47,452 nt of DNA, taken from contig JACZUI010000015.1 of the NCBI GenBank assembly GCA_022573225.1, positions 1 through 47,452 on the forward strand, in the 5' to 3' direction. The notes beneath the pieces were generated by a model. It did not search any database. It was not told where the DNA came from and was given only the letters and a program-made list of their open reading frames with translations. This stretch comes from Acidobacteriota bacterium (GTDB taxonomy: Bacteria; Actinomycetota; Acidimicrobiia; Spongiisociales; ZC4RG35). Position numbers and translations under genes: made by a program. This document shows positions 1 to 9,031 of this stretch, one piece after another; position 1 is the first letter of the stretch; every line of letters begins with the position of its first letter.

Positions 1-47
1 TTTGGATGGGCGATAAACGTGCGATGAAATGTAAAGAGTGCCGGCCG

Positions 48-67
48 GAGGCCTGACTGCAAGCCTC
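48..67 (-). terminator. Hairpin downstream of tRNA-Pro
   Basis: GAGGC (48-52) and GCCTC (63-67) can pair around a 10-base loop, just past the 3' end of the minus-strand tRNA. No clean T-run follows, so this is only a weak terminator candidate. The rest of the first 85 bases shows no gene. Confidence 0.3.
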
Positions 68-85
68 TGACCAGCACCTCTGTAG

Positions 86-159
86 TCGGGACGGCCGGAT
101 TCGAACCGGCGACCTCAGCGTCCCGAACGCTGCGCGCTACCAAGCTGCGCTACGTCCCG
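86..159 (-). tRNA. tRNA-Pro (anticodon CGG)
   Basis: Read on the minus strand, a 74-base cloverleaf folds: 7-bp acceptor stem CGGGACG/CGTCCCG with discriminator A, D arm GCGC-AGCTTGGTA-GCGC, anticodon stem CAGCG/CGCTG with loop TTCGGGA, and T arm GCCGG-TTCGAAT-CCGGC. The loop puts CGG at the anticodon, which reads CCG proline codons. No CCA is encoded (the next genomic bases read CTA), so CCA must be added after transcription. Confidence 0.95.
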
Positions 160-314
160 ATGTGAGGTTGGGATTGTATCCGTAGATGCCCGGGACGCCA
201 GATCGAGAATTCCTCGTGTCGGGCCCGGGACAGCCATGACATCCACTTCGTCTGGCGTGCGGGCTGTCGCGCATGGATACGTATGCACTTGAAACGGGAG
301 CGACCGCGACCGCC

Positions 315-1328
315 CTAGACCAGCAGCTCGGCGATCTGGACCGCGTTGAGGGCCGCTCCCTTACGGAGGTTGTCGCCGACCACCCAGAGGTTGATTCCAC
401 CCGGCTCGCCAAGGGTCGCCCGAATCCGCCCGACGAGAACGGCATCGAGGCCTGCCGAGTCGAGCGGTGTGGGCACTTGATCGCTCCACACCTCGATGCC
501 GGACGCATCATTGAGCACCTCAACAGCCTCCTCGACATCCACTGGGCGCTCAAAGCGAAGAGTCGTCGAGACCCCGTGACCCACCATCACCGGCACCCGA
601 ACGCAAGTCGGCTCCACCAGAAGATCATCGATTTCAAGAATCTTGCGCGACTCGTTGACCAGCTTCATCTCCTCATCGGTGTACCCGCCCTCGACCTCCG
701 AGCCGGCAAAGGGGACCACGTTGAAACCGATCGGACGCGGATAGAGCTTGGATCCGGGATCGGCCCATCCTCCCCGAATGAGCGTCTCGAGACCGGGCCG
801 CAGCGCATCAGCCTGACGAACCAATTCCTCCACACCTTGTCGGCCAGACCCCGAGACCGCCTGATAGGAGGATGCCACAACACTGCGCAAGCCGGCGGCC
901 CGGTGCAGCGGGCCGGCCGCCATCATCAATGTCATCGTGGTGCAGTTGGGATTGGCGATTATCCCTTCGTGGTGTTCAGCCGCTGCGTCGTTGACCTGAA
1001 CAACAACGAGCGGGACGTTCGCATCCATGCGGAAGGCCGACGAGTTGTCGATGACGACGGCACCGGCAGCGACAAAGGATCCGGCGTGGGCGCGGGAACG
1101 TTCACCACCGGCCGAGAAAAGAGCGACATCGACTCCCGTCGGGTCTGCGGTGGAAAGATCCTCCACTTCAATCGAGCCCCACTTCGTTTCCACGACCGAG
1201 CCAGCCGAACGCTCGGAGGCGAGGAGCCGTAGGGACCCCAGCGGGTAATCCCTCTCCTCGAGGATCGAAACCATGGTTCGCCCAACCGAGCCGGTGGCCC
1301 CTACGACCGCCACTGCCTTGTCGCTCAT
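315..1328 (-). CDS. asd: Aspartate-semialdehyde dehydrogenase
   Basis: Cytosolic enzyme that reduces aspartyl-4-phosphate to aspartate semialdehyde with NADPH, the branch point to lysine/diaminopimelate, threonine and methionine. The 337-residue protein has the N-terminal nucleotide-binding motif GATGSVG (residues 10-16), the catalytic-cysteine motif NPNCTT (Cys129) and the substrate-site segment [10 protein letters not shown]. Its length is normal for the family. The start ATG overlaps the stop of the upstream aspartokinase by four bases (ATGA), so the two are translationally coupled and form one operon for the first two steps of the aspartate pathway. Confidence 0.96.
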   Translation of the reverse strand: MSDKAVAVVGATGSVGRTMVSILEERDYPLGSLRLLASERSAGSVVETKWGSIEVEDLSTADPTGVDVALFSAGGERSRAHAGSFVAAGAVVIDNSSAFRMDANVPLVVVQVNDAAAEHHEGIIANPNCTTMTLMMAAGPLHRAAGLRSVVASSYQAVSGSGRQGVEELVRQADALRPGLETLIRGGWADPGSKLYPRPIGFNVVPFAGSEVEGGYTDEEMKLVNESRKILEIDDLLVEPTCVRVPVMVGHGVSTTLRFERPVDVEEAVEVLNDASGIEVWSDQVPTPLDSAGLDAVLVGRIRATLGEPGGINLWVVGDNLRKGAALNAVQIAELLV

Positions 1329-2314
1329 GCGGGCACCCGCGAAGGTATCGGCGGTTTCAGCGTGCGGTGAATGAGCCGGAGAGCGTCTTCGACTTGCTGG
1401 TCCGGGACACTGATCGAAACCCGAAGATCGGTGGTTTCGATCGTCGCGGCCGCTATCCCCGCCTCGTCGAGAGCAGCAAGCGCGTGGGCGACCAGGGAAC
1501 TCGACCCGGCTCCCACTATGACGACGACGGCCTGATCGTCAACAACCCGATGAGCAAGGCCGGCAATGGTGAAAGACGGCGCATCGGCGGTAACCCAGGT
1601 GCCCTCCGCGACTCCAAACGAAGATCTCACGTGCAGCGGCACGCCCGACCGATGAGCAAACTCGACGGAGTGAGGCATCAGTACCCCGGCACCCGCGGCC
1701 GCAAACTCCAACATCTCGTGATACCCGATCTCGGGGAGCTTGACCGCGTCGGGCACGACCCGAGGATCCGCGGTGAACACACCCTCCACATCGGTGTTTA
1801 TCTCACAGAGGTCGGCATCGAGGGAAACGGCAAGGGCTACTGCGGTGGTATCAGAGCCGCCGCGGCCGAGGGTGGTGATCTCCCTGCTTTGCGGATCGAC
1901 CCCCTGGAAGCCGGCGACGATCACGACCCGCCCCTCCTCCAGCGATGCCTTCACCCGCTCACCCGTAATCCGAGTGATGCGCGCCTCTCCATGTGACGAG
2001 TCGGTGAGAATCCCAGCCTGTGAGCCGGTGTAGCTGATCGCGGGCACACCCCTGACTTCTAATGCCATCGCCAGTAGCGACATGCTGACCCTCTCCCCGG
2101 CGGAGAGCAGCATGTCCATCTCGCGGGGAGGAGGGCTGTCGGTGATCTGCGCGGCCAGGGCAACCAACTCGTCGGTTGTCTCTCCCATGGCGGATACGAC
2201 GACAACAACGTCCTTCCCCGAACCGCGGGTGGCCACAATCCGATCGGCGACCCGTTCGATCCGATCGACGTCACCGACGGACGATCCACCGTACTTCTGA
2301 ACCACAACTGACAT
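1325..2314 (-). CDS. Aspartokinase with only one ACT-like segment
   Basis: Phosphorylates aspartate, the first step of lysine, threonine and methionine synthesis. The amino-acid-kinase domain (residues 1 to about 240) is intact: KYGGSSVGD (7-15), SAGERVS (71-77), GRGGSDTTA (150-158) and [12 protein letters not shown] (174-185). After it comes only about 80 residues matching the last ACT domain (VVVIVGAG through LRVSISVP). Usual actinobacterial LysC is about 420 residues with two ACT domains, whereas this is 329, so the first ACT domain appears to be missing. The ATG at 2314 was chosen because it gives the standard [10 protein letters not shown] start and is preceded by GGGGAAG. An upstream in-frame start at 2356 is less likely. 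Loss of an effector-binding domain could alter feedback inhibition. Confidence 0.92.
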   Translation of the reverse strand: MSVVVQKYGGSSVGDVDRIERVADRIVATRGSGKDVVVVVSAMGETTDELVALAAQITDSPPPREMDMLLSAGERVSMSLLAMALEVRGVPAISYTGSQAGILTDSSHGEARITRITGERVKASLEEGRVVIVAGFQGVDPQSREITTLGRGGSDTTAVALAVSLDADLCEINTDVEGVFTADPRVVPDAVKLPEIGYHEMLEFAAAGAGVLMPHSVEFAHRSGVPLHVRSSFGVAEGTWVTADAPSFTIAGLAHRVVDDQAVVVIVGAGSSSLVAHALAALDEAGIAAATIETTDLRVSISVPDQQVEDALRLIHRTLKPPIPSRVPA

Positions 2315-2382
2315 CTTCCCCACAGTTTGGAGGGTTTTGTCACTCAACACGAACACCGGGACGGTTGCCCCGATCCCAGGTC

Positions 2383-2388
2383 TAGAGT
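2383..2388 (+). promoter_or_regulatory. -10 box of leaderless cyclophilin gene
   Basis: TAGAGT lies 9 bases before the ATG at 2398, and no Shine-Dalgarno sequence fits between. Transcription would begin at or next to the start codon. No clear -35 was seen. Confidence 0.45.
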
Positions 2389-2397
2389 CTCGCCGCG

Positions 2398-3189
2398 ATG
2401 ACCGACCGAAGACGACGGCAGAAAGAGATGCGCGCCGCCAAGCGCGATGCCGAGAAAAAGCAGAAGTCCAGGAAGGAACTGATACGCAGATTAGGAATCG
2501 CCTTTGGGTTTGGGATCCTTGTCGTCGGGATCCTCACCGTGGGAACGCTCTTTGGCCCCGACGAAGGATCTCTTCCTTCGGGCTACGAGGGATACCGGGA
2601 CCAGCCAACCGCTTGCGGCGCCGATCAGCCTGACATCGAGGCAGTCCTGAGCTTCGATGCGTATGAGCCTCAGGATGATCTCGACTCGCTGGGATTGGCC
2701 ACGATCCAAACCTCGTGTGGCGATATCGTCATCGAACTCGACAGCGGTGGATACCCGGAAACCGTCGACTCCTTCGTGTTCCTGGCCCGGGAAGGCTACT
2801 ACGACGGGCAGGTCTTTCATCGTGTGCTGGCCGACTTCGTGATCCAGGGTGGTGACCCGAAGGCGGACGGAACCGGAGGTCCCGGGTACCGGGTACCGGA
2901 CGAGTTTCCGTCCGAGGACTTCGTGTATGTAGACGGGAGCGTCGCCATGGCCAATGCGGGTAAGGGGACGACGGGCAGCCAGTTCTTCATAGTGTTGGGC
3001 GACGCGGCGTCGGTGCTCAACCCGCAATTCAACGTGCTCGGCCATGTAGTCAGCGGTGCGGACACCCTGGAGCGGATCTCCGAAATCGAGGTGGGGGTTC
3101 AGCCCGGATCTACCGAGCGGAGCCTTCCGCTGGAGTCGGTTTACATCGAACGAGTGACCATCGAATCCCTCGCTGAGGCCGGCGGATGA
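2398..3189 (+). CDS. Membrane-anchored cyclophilin-type peptidyl-prolyl isomerase
   Basis: Catalyses cis-trans isomerisation of X-Pro bonds, probably on the outer face of the membrane. The 263-residue protein begins with a very basic stretch ([10 protein letters not shown] to about residue 31), then one hydrophobic segment (about 33-52) that would anchor it N-in, a linker, and a cyclophilin domain from about residue 100. That domain shows [27 protein letters not shown] and GSQFFIVLG, the active-site blocks of the family. It is followed after 75 bases by the PHP gene on the same strand and was probably acquired into one transcription unit with it. Confidence 0.9.
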   Translation: MTDRRRRQKEMRAAKRDAEKKQKSRKELIRRLGIAFGFGILVVGILTVGTLFGPDEGSLPSGYEGYRDQPTACGADQPDIEAVLSFDAYEPQDDLDSLGLATIQTSCGDIVIELDSGGYPETVDSFVFLAREGYYDGQVFHRVLADFVIQGGDPKADGTGGPGYRVPDEFPSEDFVYVDGSVAMANAGKGTTGSQFFIVLGDAASVLNPQFNVLGHVVSGADTLERISEIEVGVQPGSTERSLPLESVYIERVTIESLAEAGG

Positions 3190-3264
3190 GGACGAAGTCC
3201 CCTTCTTGACGGCCTGAGCCGCCATCTTCGGGTCCGGCCCGCCATCATCAGGCCCGGAAAACCA

Positions 3265-4113
3265 ATGGCTATCGATCTGCACTCACATTCCACCGCGTCT
3301 GACGGCTCAGCCGAGCCTTCGGCACTTGTGCGGCTAGCCGTGGAACAGGGGCTCACCACGCTTGCCCTGACCGACCACGACACCCAGGAAGGAATCGAGG
3401 AGGCCAGGGCAGCGACGGCGGGAACCGATCTCGAATTGATTGCAGGCACCGAGTTGTCCCTCGAGTACGACGCCGGTGGGATGCATTTGCTCGTCCTCTG
3501 GCTGGAGCCGGGATCGGGACCGCTGCAGAGTCGTCTTGCGACACTTCGACAGTGGCGAAACCGAAGAAACGAGCAGATCGTGGCCGCACTCACCGAGCTC
3601 GGGATGCCGATGACGATCGACGAGGTGACTGAAGAGGCAGGCAGTGGAAGCGTCGGGCGACCCCACATTGCCGCCGTGATGATGGCCAAGGGATACGTCG
3701 AATCGATTGAGGAGGCGTTCGAACATTGGCTTGCAGCGGGAAAGCCGGCCTACTGGAGCCGCCCCCGGCTGAGGCCTGAGGAGGCCATTCAGTTGGCCTT
3801 GGAGTCTGGAGGCGTGCCGATTCTGGCGCATCCTCACACCCTCAACATCAATCGGGCAGCCGAAATGGCAGACCTTCTCACCGAGCTCTGCAAGGCCGGG
3901 CTGGTCGGGCTCGAAGCGATCTACTCCAGCTACCGCCAGCACGAGCGGGATGGCTACGCCGACCTCGCCCGCCGGTTCGGCCTGGTCCCGTCCGGGGGCT
4001 CTGACTATCACGGCTCATACAAGCCGGGTCTCGACCTCGGCCGCGGATACGGTGATCTCGTGGTTCCCGACTCCGTCCTCGACGATCTGCGCAGGCACGC
4101 GGCCAACCCGTGA
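3265..4113 (+). CDS. PHP-domain phosphoesterase (TrpH/RNase AM-like)
   Basis: A 282-residue metal-dependent phosphoesterase of the PHP family. Metal-ligand motifs are visible in order: DLHSHST (residues 4-10), TDHDT (37-41), a mid-protein glutamate in the ELSLEYD region, HPHT near 190 and GSDYHG near 250. Proteins of this layout (YciV/TrpH type) hydrolyse nucleoside 3',5'-bisphosphates or trim 5' ends of RNA. Which of these applies cannot be read from the sequence. Its stop overlaps the GTG start of murJ (GTGA), so the two are translationally coupled. Confidence 0.88.
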   Translation: MAIDLHSHSTASDGSAEPSALVRLAVEQGLTTLALTDHDTQEGIEEARAATAGTDLELIAGTELSLEYDAGGMHLLVLWLEPGSGPLQSRLATLRQWRNRRNEQIVAALTELGMPMTIDEVTEEAGSGSVGRPHIAAVMMAKGYVESIEEAFEHWLAAGKPAYWSRPRLRPEEAIQLALESGGVPILAHPHTLNINRAAEMADLLTELCKAGLVGLEAIYSSYRQHERDGYADLARRFGLVPSGGSDYHGSYKPGLDLGRGYGDLVVPDSVLDDLRRHAANP

Positions 4114-5648
4114 GCCGTCCCCTCCGGATGGGGACCGCTGCTGCGGTGGTTGCCGGGAGTGTCCTGCTTTCCCGGATTCTCGGCCTGGGGCGCGAGGCTC
4201 TCCTCGCCTCGCTGATCGGCCTCAACGCCGAAGGAGACCTCTACCGGCTGGCGTTCTCGATCCCCGATTTCCTCAACTACCTGCTGGCCGGTGCCTATCT
4301 CACCATCACTCTGATACCGATCCTGAGCCGGCACATCGAGCGCGATGACCAGGAGGCGACCAACCGGGCCTTCAGCTCCGTGTTCCGCTTCGTGGCGTTG
4401 GCGATCACTGCCCTCACCGCGCTGTTGTGGATTGGAGCCGACCAACTCGTTTCACTGGTGTTCCCCGAGATCGTGGAAGACCACGATCGACTCGTCTCAC
4501 TGACCAGGCTGGTACTTCCCGCCCAAGTGTTCCTGGTCGTCGGAGCGCTATTGATGGCCGTCCAATACAGCTACCGACGGTTCGTCATCCCGGCTCTCGC
4601 CCCAATCATCTACAACATCGCCATCATCGCGGCCGGTCTGATCGGGGCCTCTCTCGGTGAAGCCTCTCCGGAGGCATTCCTCCTGGGGGCCGTCATCGGC
4701 TCGGCGGTGGGCAACTTTGGCCTTCAGTGGATTGGTGCCAGACGGACGGGGACGAGGTTGGTGCCGGTCCCCAAAGGGGAGTCGGCTATCAAGGAGTATC
4801 TGCTTCTGTCCATTCCGCTCATGCTGGGTCAGTCGATCGCCGTCCTCGACGAGCAGTTCGTCCGCTGGTTCGGCCAGATTGAGGAAGGCGCAGCCTCGGC
4901 GCTGACGTTTGCCCGCCAGCTCAACATGGTTCCGATCGGCGTGATCGCCCAGGCCGCCGGGGTCGCCGCGTTCCCATTCCTCGCCCGACTTGCCGCCCGT
5001 GGCGACGATGAAGAGCTGATCGAGACCACGGGTCGCACCGCAAGAAACACGGTCTTTGTCGCGGCCGCCGCCACCGCCGTTCTCGTGGTGCTTGCCGGTC
5101 CCCTGGTTCGCCTGCTCTACCAATATGGGAAGTTCACCGAAGCAGACACCGAACTGGTGGCCAGGCTCCTCGTCATCTACGCCTTCTCCATCCCGGCCTG
5201 GGGCCTTCACCAGATCATCTCGCGCCACTTCTACGCGAAACGCAAGATGTGGACTCCGGTTGTGATCGGCACGATTGGGACCCTGATTGCCGTGCCACTG
5301 TGGTTTGGTTTGTACCAATCGATGGGAGTCGAGGGCTTTGCCCTGGCTTCGACAATTGTGATGACCGCCTATGCCCTCGCCCTGGTCGCCGCCTGGGGCC
5401 GCGATTCCGGATGGAGCCCGGTCAGAAAGCTGCTCCCGTCATTCGCCAGGGGCGTGGTGTCCGCAGCCGTGGCCGCGCTCGTCGCCTGGCCGCTGGTAAA
5501 CAGCCTGTTTGATCAGGGAGATCTCACCGTTCTCGGCAGTCTTGGAGCGGCGGCCATCGGTGGGATCACCGCCCTGGCGGCGTTCATTCTGGTCGCCTAC
5601 CTCCTCCGAGCTCCTGAACTCAAAGAGCTGCTTGCCAGACGGAGATAG
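4110..5648 (+). CDS. murJ: MurJ/MviN-family lipid II flippase
   Basis: Integral membrane protein of 512 residues with about 14 hydrophobic segments, in the MATE-like MviN superfamily that moves lipid II across the cytoplasmic membrane for peptidoglycan synthesis. Family features include the N-terminal VLLSRILGLGREALLAS segment, the FSIPDFLNYLLAGAYLTI block in TM2, and the FYAKRKMWTPVV loop. It starts at GTG 4110, overlapping the PHP stop by four bases, and no separate ribosome site is needed. Unlike many mycobacterial homologues there is no cytoplasmic pseudokinase extension. Its 3' end overlaps the convergent small gene at 5620-5859 by 29 bases. Confidence 0.93.
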   Translation: MSRPLRMGTAAAVVAGSVLLSRILGLGREALLASLIGLNAEGDLYRLAFSIPDFLNYLLAGAYLTITLIPILSRHIERDDQEATNRAFSSVFRFVALAITALTALLWIGADQLVSLVFPEIVEDHDRLVSLTRLVLPAQVFLVVGALLMAVQYSYRRFVIPALAPIIYNIAIIAAGLIGASLGEASPEAFLLGAVIGSAVGNFGLQWIGARRTGTRLVPVPKGESAIKEYLLLSIPLMLGQSIAVLDEQFVRWFGQIEEGAASALTFARQLNMVPIGVIAQAAGVAAFPFLARLAARGDDEELIETTGRTARNTVFVAAAATAVLVVLAGPLVRLLYQYGKFTEADTELVARLLVIYAFSIPAWGLHQIISRHFYAKRKMWTPVVIGTIGTLIAVPLWFGLYQSMGVEGFALASTIVMTAYALALVAAWGRDSGWSPVRKLLPSFARGVVSAAVAALVAWPLVNSLFDQGDLTVLGSLGAAAIGGITALAAFILVAYLLRAPELKELLARRR

Positions 5649-5859
5649 CCGGCTCCAGGAGTCTGGGCTGGAGTCCGGCGATATCGAGTGGGAGGTCGAA
5701 CTCGTCGGAATCGAGGGCCCGGACCCACGCCGAGAGACCTGGTTGGGGGGCGCCTTGGCGCGCCGCCTTCTCCTCAGCGGCCAGACGATCGAGAACGATC
5801 GCAATCACTGCCGCCTCGAATTCCCCGGCTCCACCCCTGATCTCGATTTTCTCATTCAT
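5620..5859 (-). CDS. Small acyl-CoA carboxylase epsilon-subunit-like protein
   Basis: A 79-residue protein starting MNEKIEIRGGAGEFEAAVIA, followed by VLDRLAAEE and a SAWVRAL segment. This pattern (an RG-x-EE/FEAA start, a short Ala/Glu-rich helix and one conserved Trp) is typical of the small epsilon subunits that stabilise actinobacterial acetyl/propionyl-CoA carboxylases. The ATG overlaps the epimerase stop by eight bases, implying coupled translation with the neighbouring propionate-pathway gene. The last 29 bases overlap the 3' end of murJ on the other strand. The assignment rests on pattern and context only, and no carboxylase alpha or beta subunit is in this window. Confidence 0.5.
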   Translation of the reverse strand: MNEKIEIRGGAGEFEAAVIAIVLDRLAAEEKAARQGAPQPGLSAWVRALDSDEFDLPLDIAGLQPRLLEPAISVWQAAL

Positions 5860-6262
5860 AAGGACGCTCCACCAGCTCTATCAAGGTACCAGCGAGATCT
5901 GTGGGGTGGACAAAGGCGATCTTCGCCCCTCCGCCCCCGACTCTCGGTGAATCGTCCACCAGCCTGGCTCCTTCTGCCTTGAGATGGGCAAGGGCGATGT
6001 CGATGGAGGCCACCGCATATGCCACGTGATGCAGACCCTCGCCGTTTCGCTCGAGAAACCTGCCGACGGATGACTCGGCACTCAACGGCCGGAGAAGCTG
6101 TATGAATGAGCCCCCCACGGGGATCATTGCCTCCTCCACGCCCTGCGACTCGACCGTCTCCCTGTAGAGCGGCTCCACGTTGTATCTGGCGCGATAACGC
6201 TCGACGGCATCGTCCAGGTCTGACACCACTATCGCCACGTGGTCGAGGTTGATCAGTTTCAC
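5852..6262 (-). CDS. mce: Methylmalonyl-CoA epimerase
   Basis: Interconverts (2R)- and (2S)-methylmalonyl-CoA in propionyl-CoA metabolism. The 136-residue protein is a vicinal-oxygen-chelate fold with paired motifs: NLDHVAIVVSDLDDA at the start (metal His), Gln in SFIQLL, GLHHVAYAV in the middle (second metal His), and the C-terminal GTLIELVE with the metal/catalytic glutamate. The GTG at 6262 is preferred because it gives normal family length and lies 7 bases after a TAGCCT box (leaderless pattern). An upstream reading frame stays open but adds no family-like sequence. It precedes the small carboxylase-like gene and is divergent from a thiolase, consistent with acyl-CoA catabolism. Confidence 0.92.
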   Translation of the reverse strand: MKLINLDHVAIVVSDLDDAVERYRARYNVEPLYRETVESQGVEEAMIPVGGSFIQLLRPLSAESSVGRFLERNGEGLHHVAYAVASIDIALAHLKAEGARLVDDSPRVGGGGAKIAFVHPTDLAGTLIELVERPYE

Positions 6263-6269
6263 CCGCCTG

Positions 6270-6275
6270 AGGCTA
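6270..6275 (-). promoter_or_regulatory. -10 box of leaderless epimerase gene
   Basis: On the minus strand TAGCCT ends 7 bases before the GTG at 6262. This supports that start and a leaderless transcript. Confidence 0.45.
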
Positions 6276-6309
6276 TTGGACGCCCATGTTCGTGTCACCC
6301 CGGCACAGT

Positions 6310-6328
6310 TAGCATCACTCCAGGAGGT
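6310..6328 (+). promoter_or_regulatory. -10 box and ribosome site of thiolase gene
   Basis: TAGCAT (6310-6315) is followed by AGGAGG (6323-6328), four bases before the GTG at 6333. This is one of the few strong Shine-Dalgarno sites in the window, and it fixes the thiolase start. Confidence 0.5.
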
Positions 6329-6332
6329 TTGA

Positions 6333-7517
6333 GTGAAGAACTCGGTAATCACCGGCATTGCCCGTACCCCGATTGGCAAATACAACGGCTCGCTAAAGCC
6401 GTTGCGCTCAGTTGAGTTGGGTGGCGCGGCCATCGCCGCAGCCGTGGATCGAGCCAAACTCGACCCCTCGGCTGTCGATGAGGTGATATTCGGCCATGTG
6501 CTCCAGGCCGGCGAAGGCCAGATCACAGCTCGCCAGGCTGCCGTCAAAGGTGGGCTTCCGATGACGGTGCCCTCGGTCACCATCAACAAGGTGTGTCTGT
6601 CAGGGATGTCGGCGATCGGTCTTGCCGATCGGGCGGTCCGACTCGGAGAGTCGAAATTCGTGATGACGGGAGGCATGGAAAGCATGTCGAATGCCCCCCA
6701 CGTCATGCGAGAACTGCGTTGGGGCGCTCGTCTCGGCAATGTCGAAGCCGTAGACGTCATGCAACACGATGGTCTTTTCTGTGCGTTCGACCAGTGCACC
6801 ATGGGTGAGGCGTCGGACCACAAGAACGAGCGTCTCGGGATCGGCCGGCTGGAGCAAGACGAGTGGGCAGCCCGCAGCCATGAGCGCGCCGCCGAGGCAA
6901 CCCGGTCGGGCGTGTTTGCCAAAGAGATCACACCGGTCCGTGTCCCTCAGCGAAAGGGCGACCCGGTAACGATCGATACCGACGGAGGAATCCGGGAAGA
7001 GTCAACTGTTGAGTCGTTGAGCGAGCTTCGACCAGCCTTCGTTGCAACTGGGACCATCACGGCCGGCAATGCGTCCCAGATATCCGATGGTGCGGCGGCC
7101 GTCGTCGTCGCCGATCGGGACGCCGCGGAGGCCTCGGGAGCGAAGGTCATTGCCGAGATTCTCTCCTACGGCCAGATCGGAGGCACCGACGCAACCCTTC
7201 ACGAGAGACCGGCCGAGGCTCTGATGGTGGCCCTCAAGTTGGCGAGTCTCGAGGCCAAGGATCTCAACATCGTGGAGATCAACGAGGCTTTCGCGGCGGT
7301 TTCGATCTGGTCGGCGAGGATGCTGGATATTCCCGAGGATCGGGTCAATGTCAACGGTGGTGCCGTTGCGCTGGGGCACCCGCTCGGAGCCACGGGAGCA
7401 AGGCTGGTAGTCACCCTCGTCAACGCCTTGATGCACCGTGGTGGTGGTATTGGCGCCGCCACACTGTGCGGAGGTGGTGGCCAGGGCGACGCCATCATCG
7501 TCAAAGTCGACGGCTGA
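6333..7517 (+). CDS. Acetyl-CoA C-acyltransferase (thiolase)
   Basis: A 394-residue thiolase that condenses or cleaves acyl-CoAs (acetoacetyl-CoA formation or 3-ketoacyl-CoA thiolysis). The nucleophile Cys88 sits in NKVCLSGMSAIG. The C-terminal catalytic blocks are NEAFA, NGGAVALGHPLGATGAR (His) and CGGGGQGDA (second Cys). All residues needed for activity are present. The GTG start has a clear AGGAGG site. The stop overlaps the start of glpX by one base (TGATG), so the two are cotranscribed. The direction of the reaction in vivo cannot be told from the sequence. Confidence 0.94.
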   Translation: MKNSVITGIARTPIGKYNGSLKPLRSVELGGAAIAAAVDRAKLDPSAVDEVIFGHVLQAGEGQITARQAAVKGGLPMTVPSVTINKVCLSGMSAIGLADRAVRLGESKFVMTGGMESMSNAPHVMRELRWGARLGNVEAVDVMQHDGLFCAFDQCTMGEASDHKNERLGIGRLEQDEWAARSHERAAEATRSGVFAKEITPVRVPQRKGDPVTIDTDGGIREESTVESLSELRPAFVATGTITAGNASQISDGAAAVVVADRDAAEASGAKVIAEILSYGQIGGTDATLHERPAEALMVALKLASLEAKDLNIVEINEAFAAVSIWSARMLDIPEDRVNVNGGAVALGHPLGATGARLVVTLVNALMHRGGGIGAATLCGGGGQGDAIIVKVDG

Positions 7518-8506
7518 TGACGAAACCCGCCGAACGCAACCTCGGCCTCGATCTCGTTCGGGTCACCGAGACAGCGGCGATGGGCGCGGCGAAATGGCTA
7601 GGACGTGGCGACAAGGAAGCCGCCGACCAGGCCGCCGTAGACGGGATGCGTCTCCACCTCTCAACCCTGGACATCGACGGCCTGGTGATCATCGGTGAAG
7701 GCGAGAAAGACCACGCTCCAATGCTCTTCAACGGCGAGCGGCTTGGTTCGGGCACCGGAATCGTCGTCGATGTGGCGGTGGATCCGGTCGACGGAACGAC
7801 TCTTACCGCGTCGGGCATACCGGGGGCTATCGCCGTGATCGCCCTGTCGGAGGGCCGGGGATCGATGTATGCCCCAGGCTCACTTGTCTACATGGACAAG
7901 ATCGCGGTTGGACCGGAGGCAGCGGGCAGTGTGGACCTGGAGGCCCCGGTCGAACACAACCTCGCGCAAGTGGCGAAGGCCAAGGACAAGGATGTCAGCG
8001 ACCTCCGCGTCTTGATCCTTGACCGTCCGAGGAACCAATCCTACGTCGACGCGGTTCGGGCAGCCGGTGGGCGGATCTCACTTCTCCGCGATGGCGACGT
8101 GGCAGGCGCGATCGCCACGGCTCAGGAGGACGCTGTCGCCGACGTCCTTCTCGGGATCGGTGGCTCACCCGAGGCGGTTCTCGCCGCAGCGGCCCTCAGA
8201 TGCATGGGAGGAGAGATCCAATGTCGCCTATGGCCTCGAAACGACGAGGAGCGGTCGGCCGCCAGCGCCGAGGGCCTGGATCTCGACGAGGTGATCTCGA
8301 CTAACGACCTGGTGAACTCAGAGAATGTCTTCTTTGCTGCCACGGGCGTCACCGGGGGGGAATACCTCAGGGCAGTCCAGTTCCGCGGGGATCAGGTGGT
8401 CACCCATTCGGTCATCATGCGATCCAAGACCGGATCGATCAGGGACATGACCGCCTATCACGACCTGGCCCGACTCAGGGCAATCTCAGCCCAGACCCTC
8501 GACTGA
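7517..8506 (+). CDS. glpX: Class II fructose-1,6-bisphosphatase
   Basis: Dephosphorylates fructose 1,6-bisphosphate in gluconeogenesis. The 329-residue protein shows the GlpX metal and substrate motifs IGEGEKDHAPM (about 55-65), DVAVDPVDGTT (about 79-89), the GIGGSPEAVLAAAALRCMGG block and the C-terminal RSKTGSIRDM. Its length is normal for the actinobacterial enzyme. The ATG at 7517 was chosen because it overlaps the thiolase stop by one base and yields the usual N-terminus, although the frame stays open further upstream. Twelve bases separate its stop from the convergent membrane-protein gene. Confidence 0.95.
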   Translation: MTKPAERNLGLDLVRVTETAAMGAAKWLGRGDKEAADQAAVDGMRLHLSTLDIDGLVIIGEGEKDHAPMLFNGERLGSGTGIVVDVAVDPVDGTTLTASGIPGAIAVIALSEGRGSMYAPGSLVYMDKIAVGPEAAGSVDLEAPVEHNLAQVAKAKDKDVSDLRVLILDRPRNQSYVDAVRAAGGRISLLRDGDVAGAIATAQEDAVADVLLGIGGSPEAVLAAAALRCMGGEIQCRLWPRNDEERSAASAEGLDLDEVISTNDLVNSENVFFAATGVTGGEYLRAVQFRGDQVVTHSVIMRSKTGSIRDMTAYHDLARLRAISAQTLD

Positions 8507-8518
8507 TCCGTGCCCGGT

Positions 8519-9031
8519 CTACTCGACCGCCCGTATCCACAAAACGGTGATCCAACCCATCACCAGGACCATGGCTGCCACTGCGCCAACGCGGAGCAGC
8601 ATTCCGCCGCCGGAGGTTCCATAGACAGCTGACTCCATGACGAGGGCGACAGTCATAGCCGTGAGGGCGGATAGTGCCAACCGACCGAGGATCGCACCCG
8701 TGCCCCGGGGCCTGGTCCGTTGCTCCATCGAAAGGGCTGCGAGCTCGATGCACACAACCAGTATGAAGACCTGCATCCACACCGGCGGGACAAGAGGGCC
8801 GGCGGCAGTTGCCGTCATGCCGACCCTCATGACGAAGGCGACACTCGCCACCGTGATACCCACGCTCTCCCCAACAGCGAGCCCCAACACCAGGGCAGCC
8901 ACACCGAGCCATCCGAGCAGGGCTGCTGTTGGCGGAATTGGGGCGCCGGCAGCATCAGACCCTGGCACCAGGCTCGCGAGAGCAATGGCGACAACGACGG
9001 ACCCCAAGGCAGCTAGACGGGCAAGCGCCAT
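8519..9031 (-). CDS. Conserved membrane protein, last gene of MoxR operon
   Basis: A 170-residue, strongly hydrophobic protein with about five predicted membrane segments (near 5-25, 35-55, 57-75, 80-105 and 130-165). No catalytic motif was recognised. The ATG at 9031 has GGAGG five bases upstream, inside the 3' end of the DUF58 gene, which it overlaps by 19 bases. Its position as the last gene of the MoxR/DUF58 cluster suggests a role in the same envelope-linked system, but that is inference. Confidence 0.7.
   Translation of the reverse strand: MALARLAALGSVVVAIALASLVPGSDAAGAPIPPTAALLGWLGVAALVLGLAVGESVGITVASVAFVMRVGMTATAAGPLVPPVWMQVFILVVCIELAALSMEQRTRPRGTGAILGRLALSALTAMTVALVMESAVYGTSGGGMLLRVGAVAAMVLVMGWITVLWIRAVE

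Noticed and set aside
161..314. Possible small gene between tRNA-Pro and asd
   Set aside because: Frames there are shadows or short. Only the direct repeat GCCCGGGAC is seen.
5620..5648. Overlap of murJ and the carboxylase-like gene as evidence that the latter is false
   Set aside because: A 29-base convergent overlap is common, and the N-terminal pattern and coupled start favour a real gene, though with moderate confidence.
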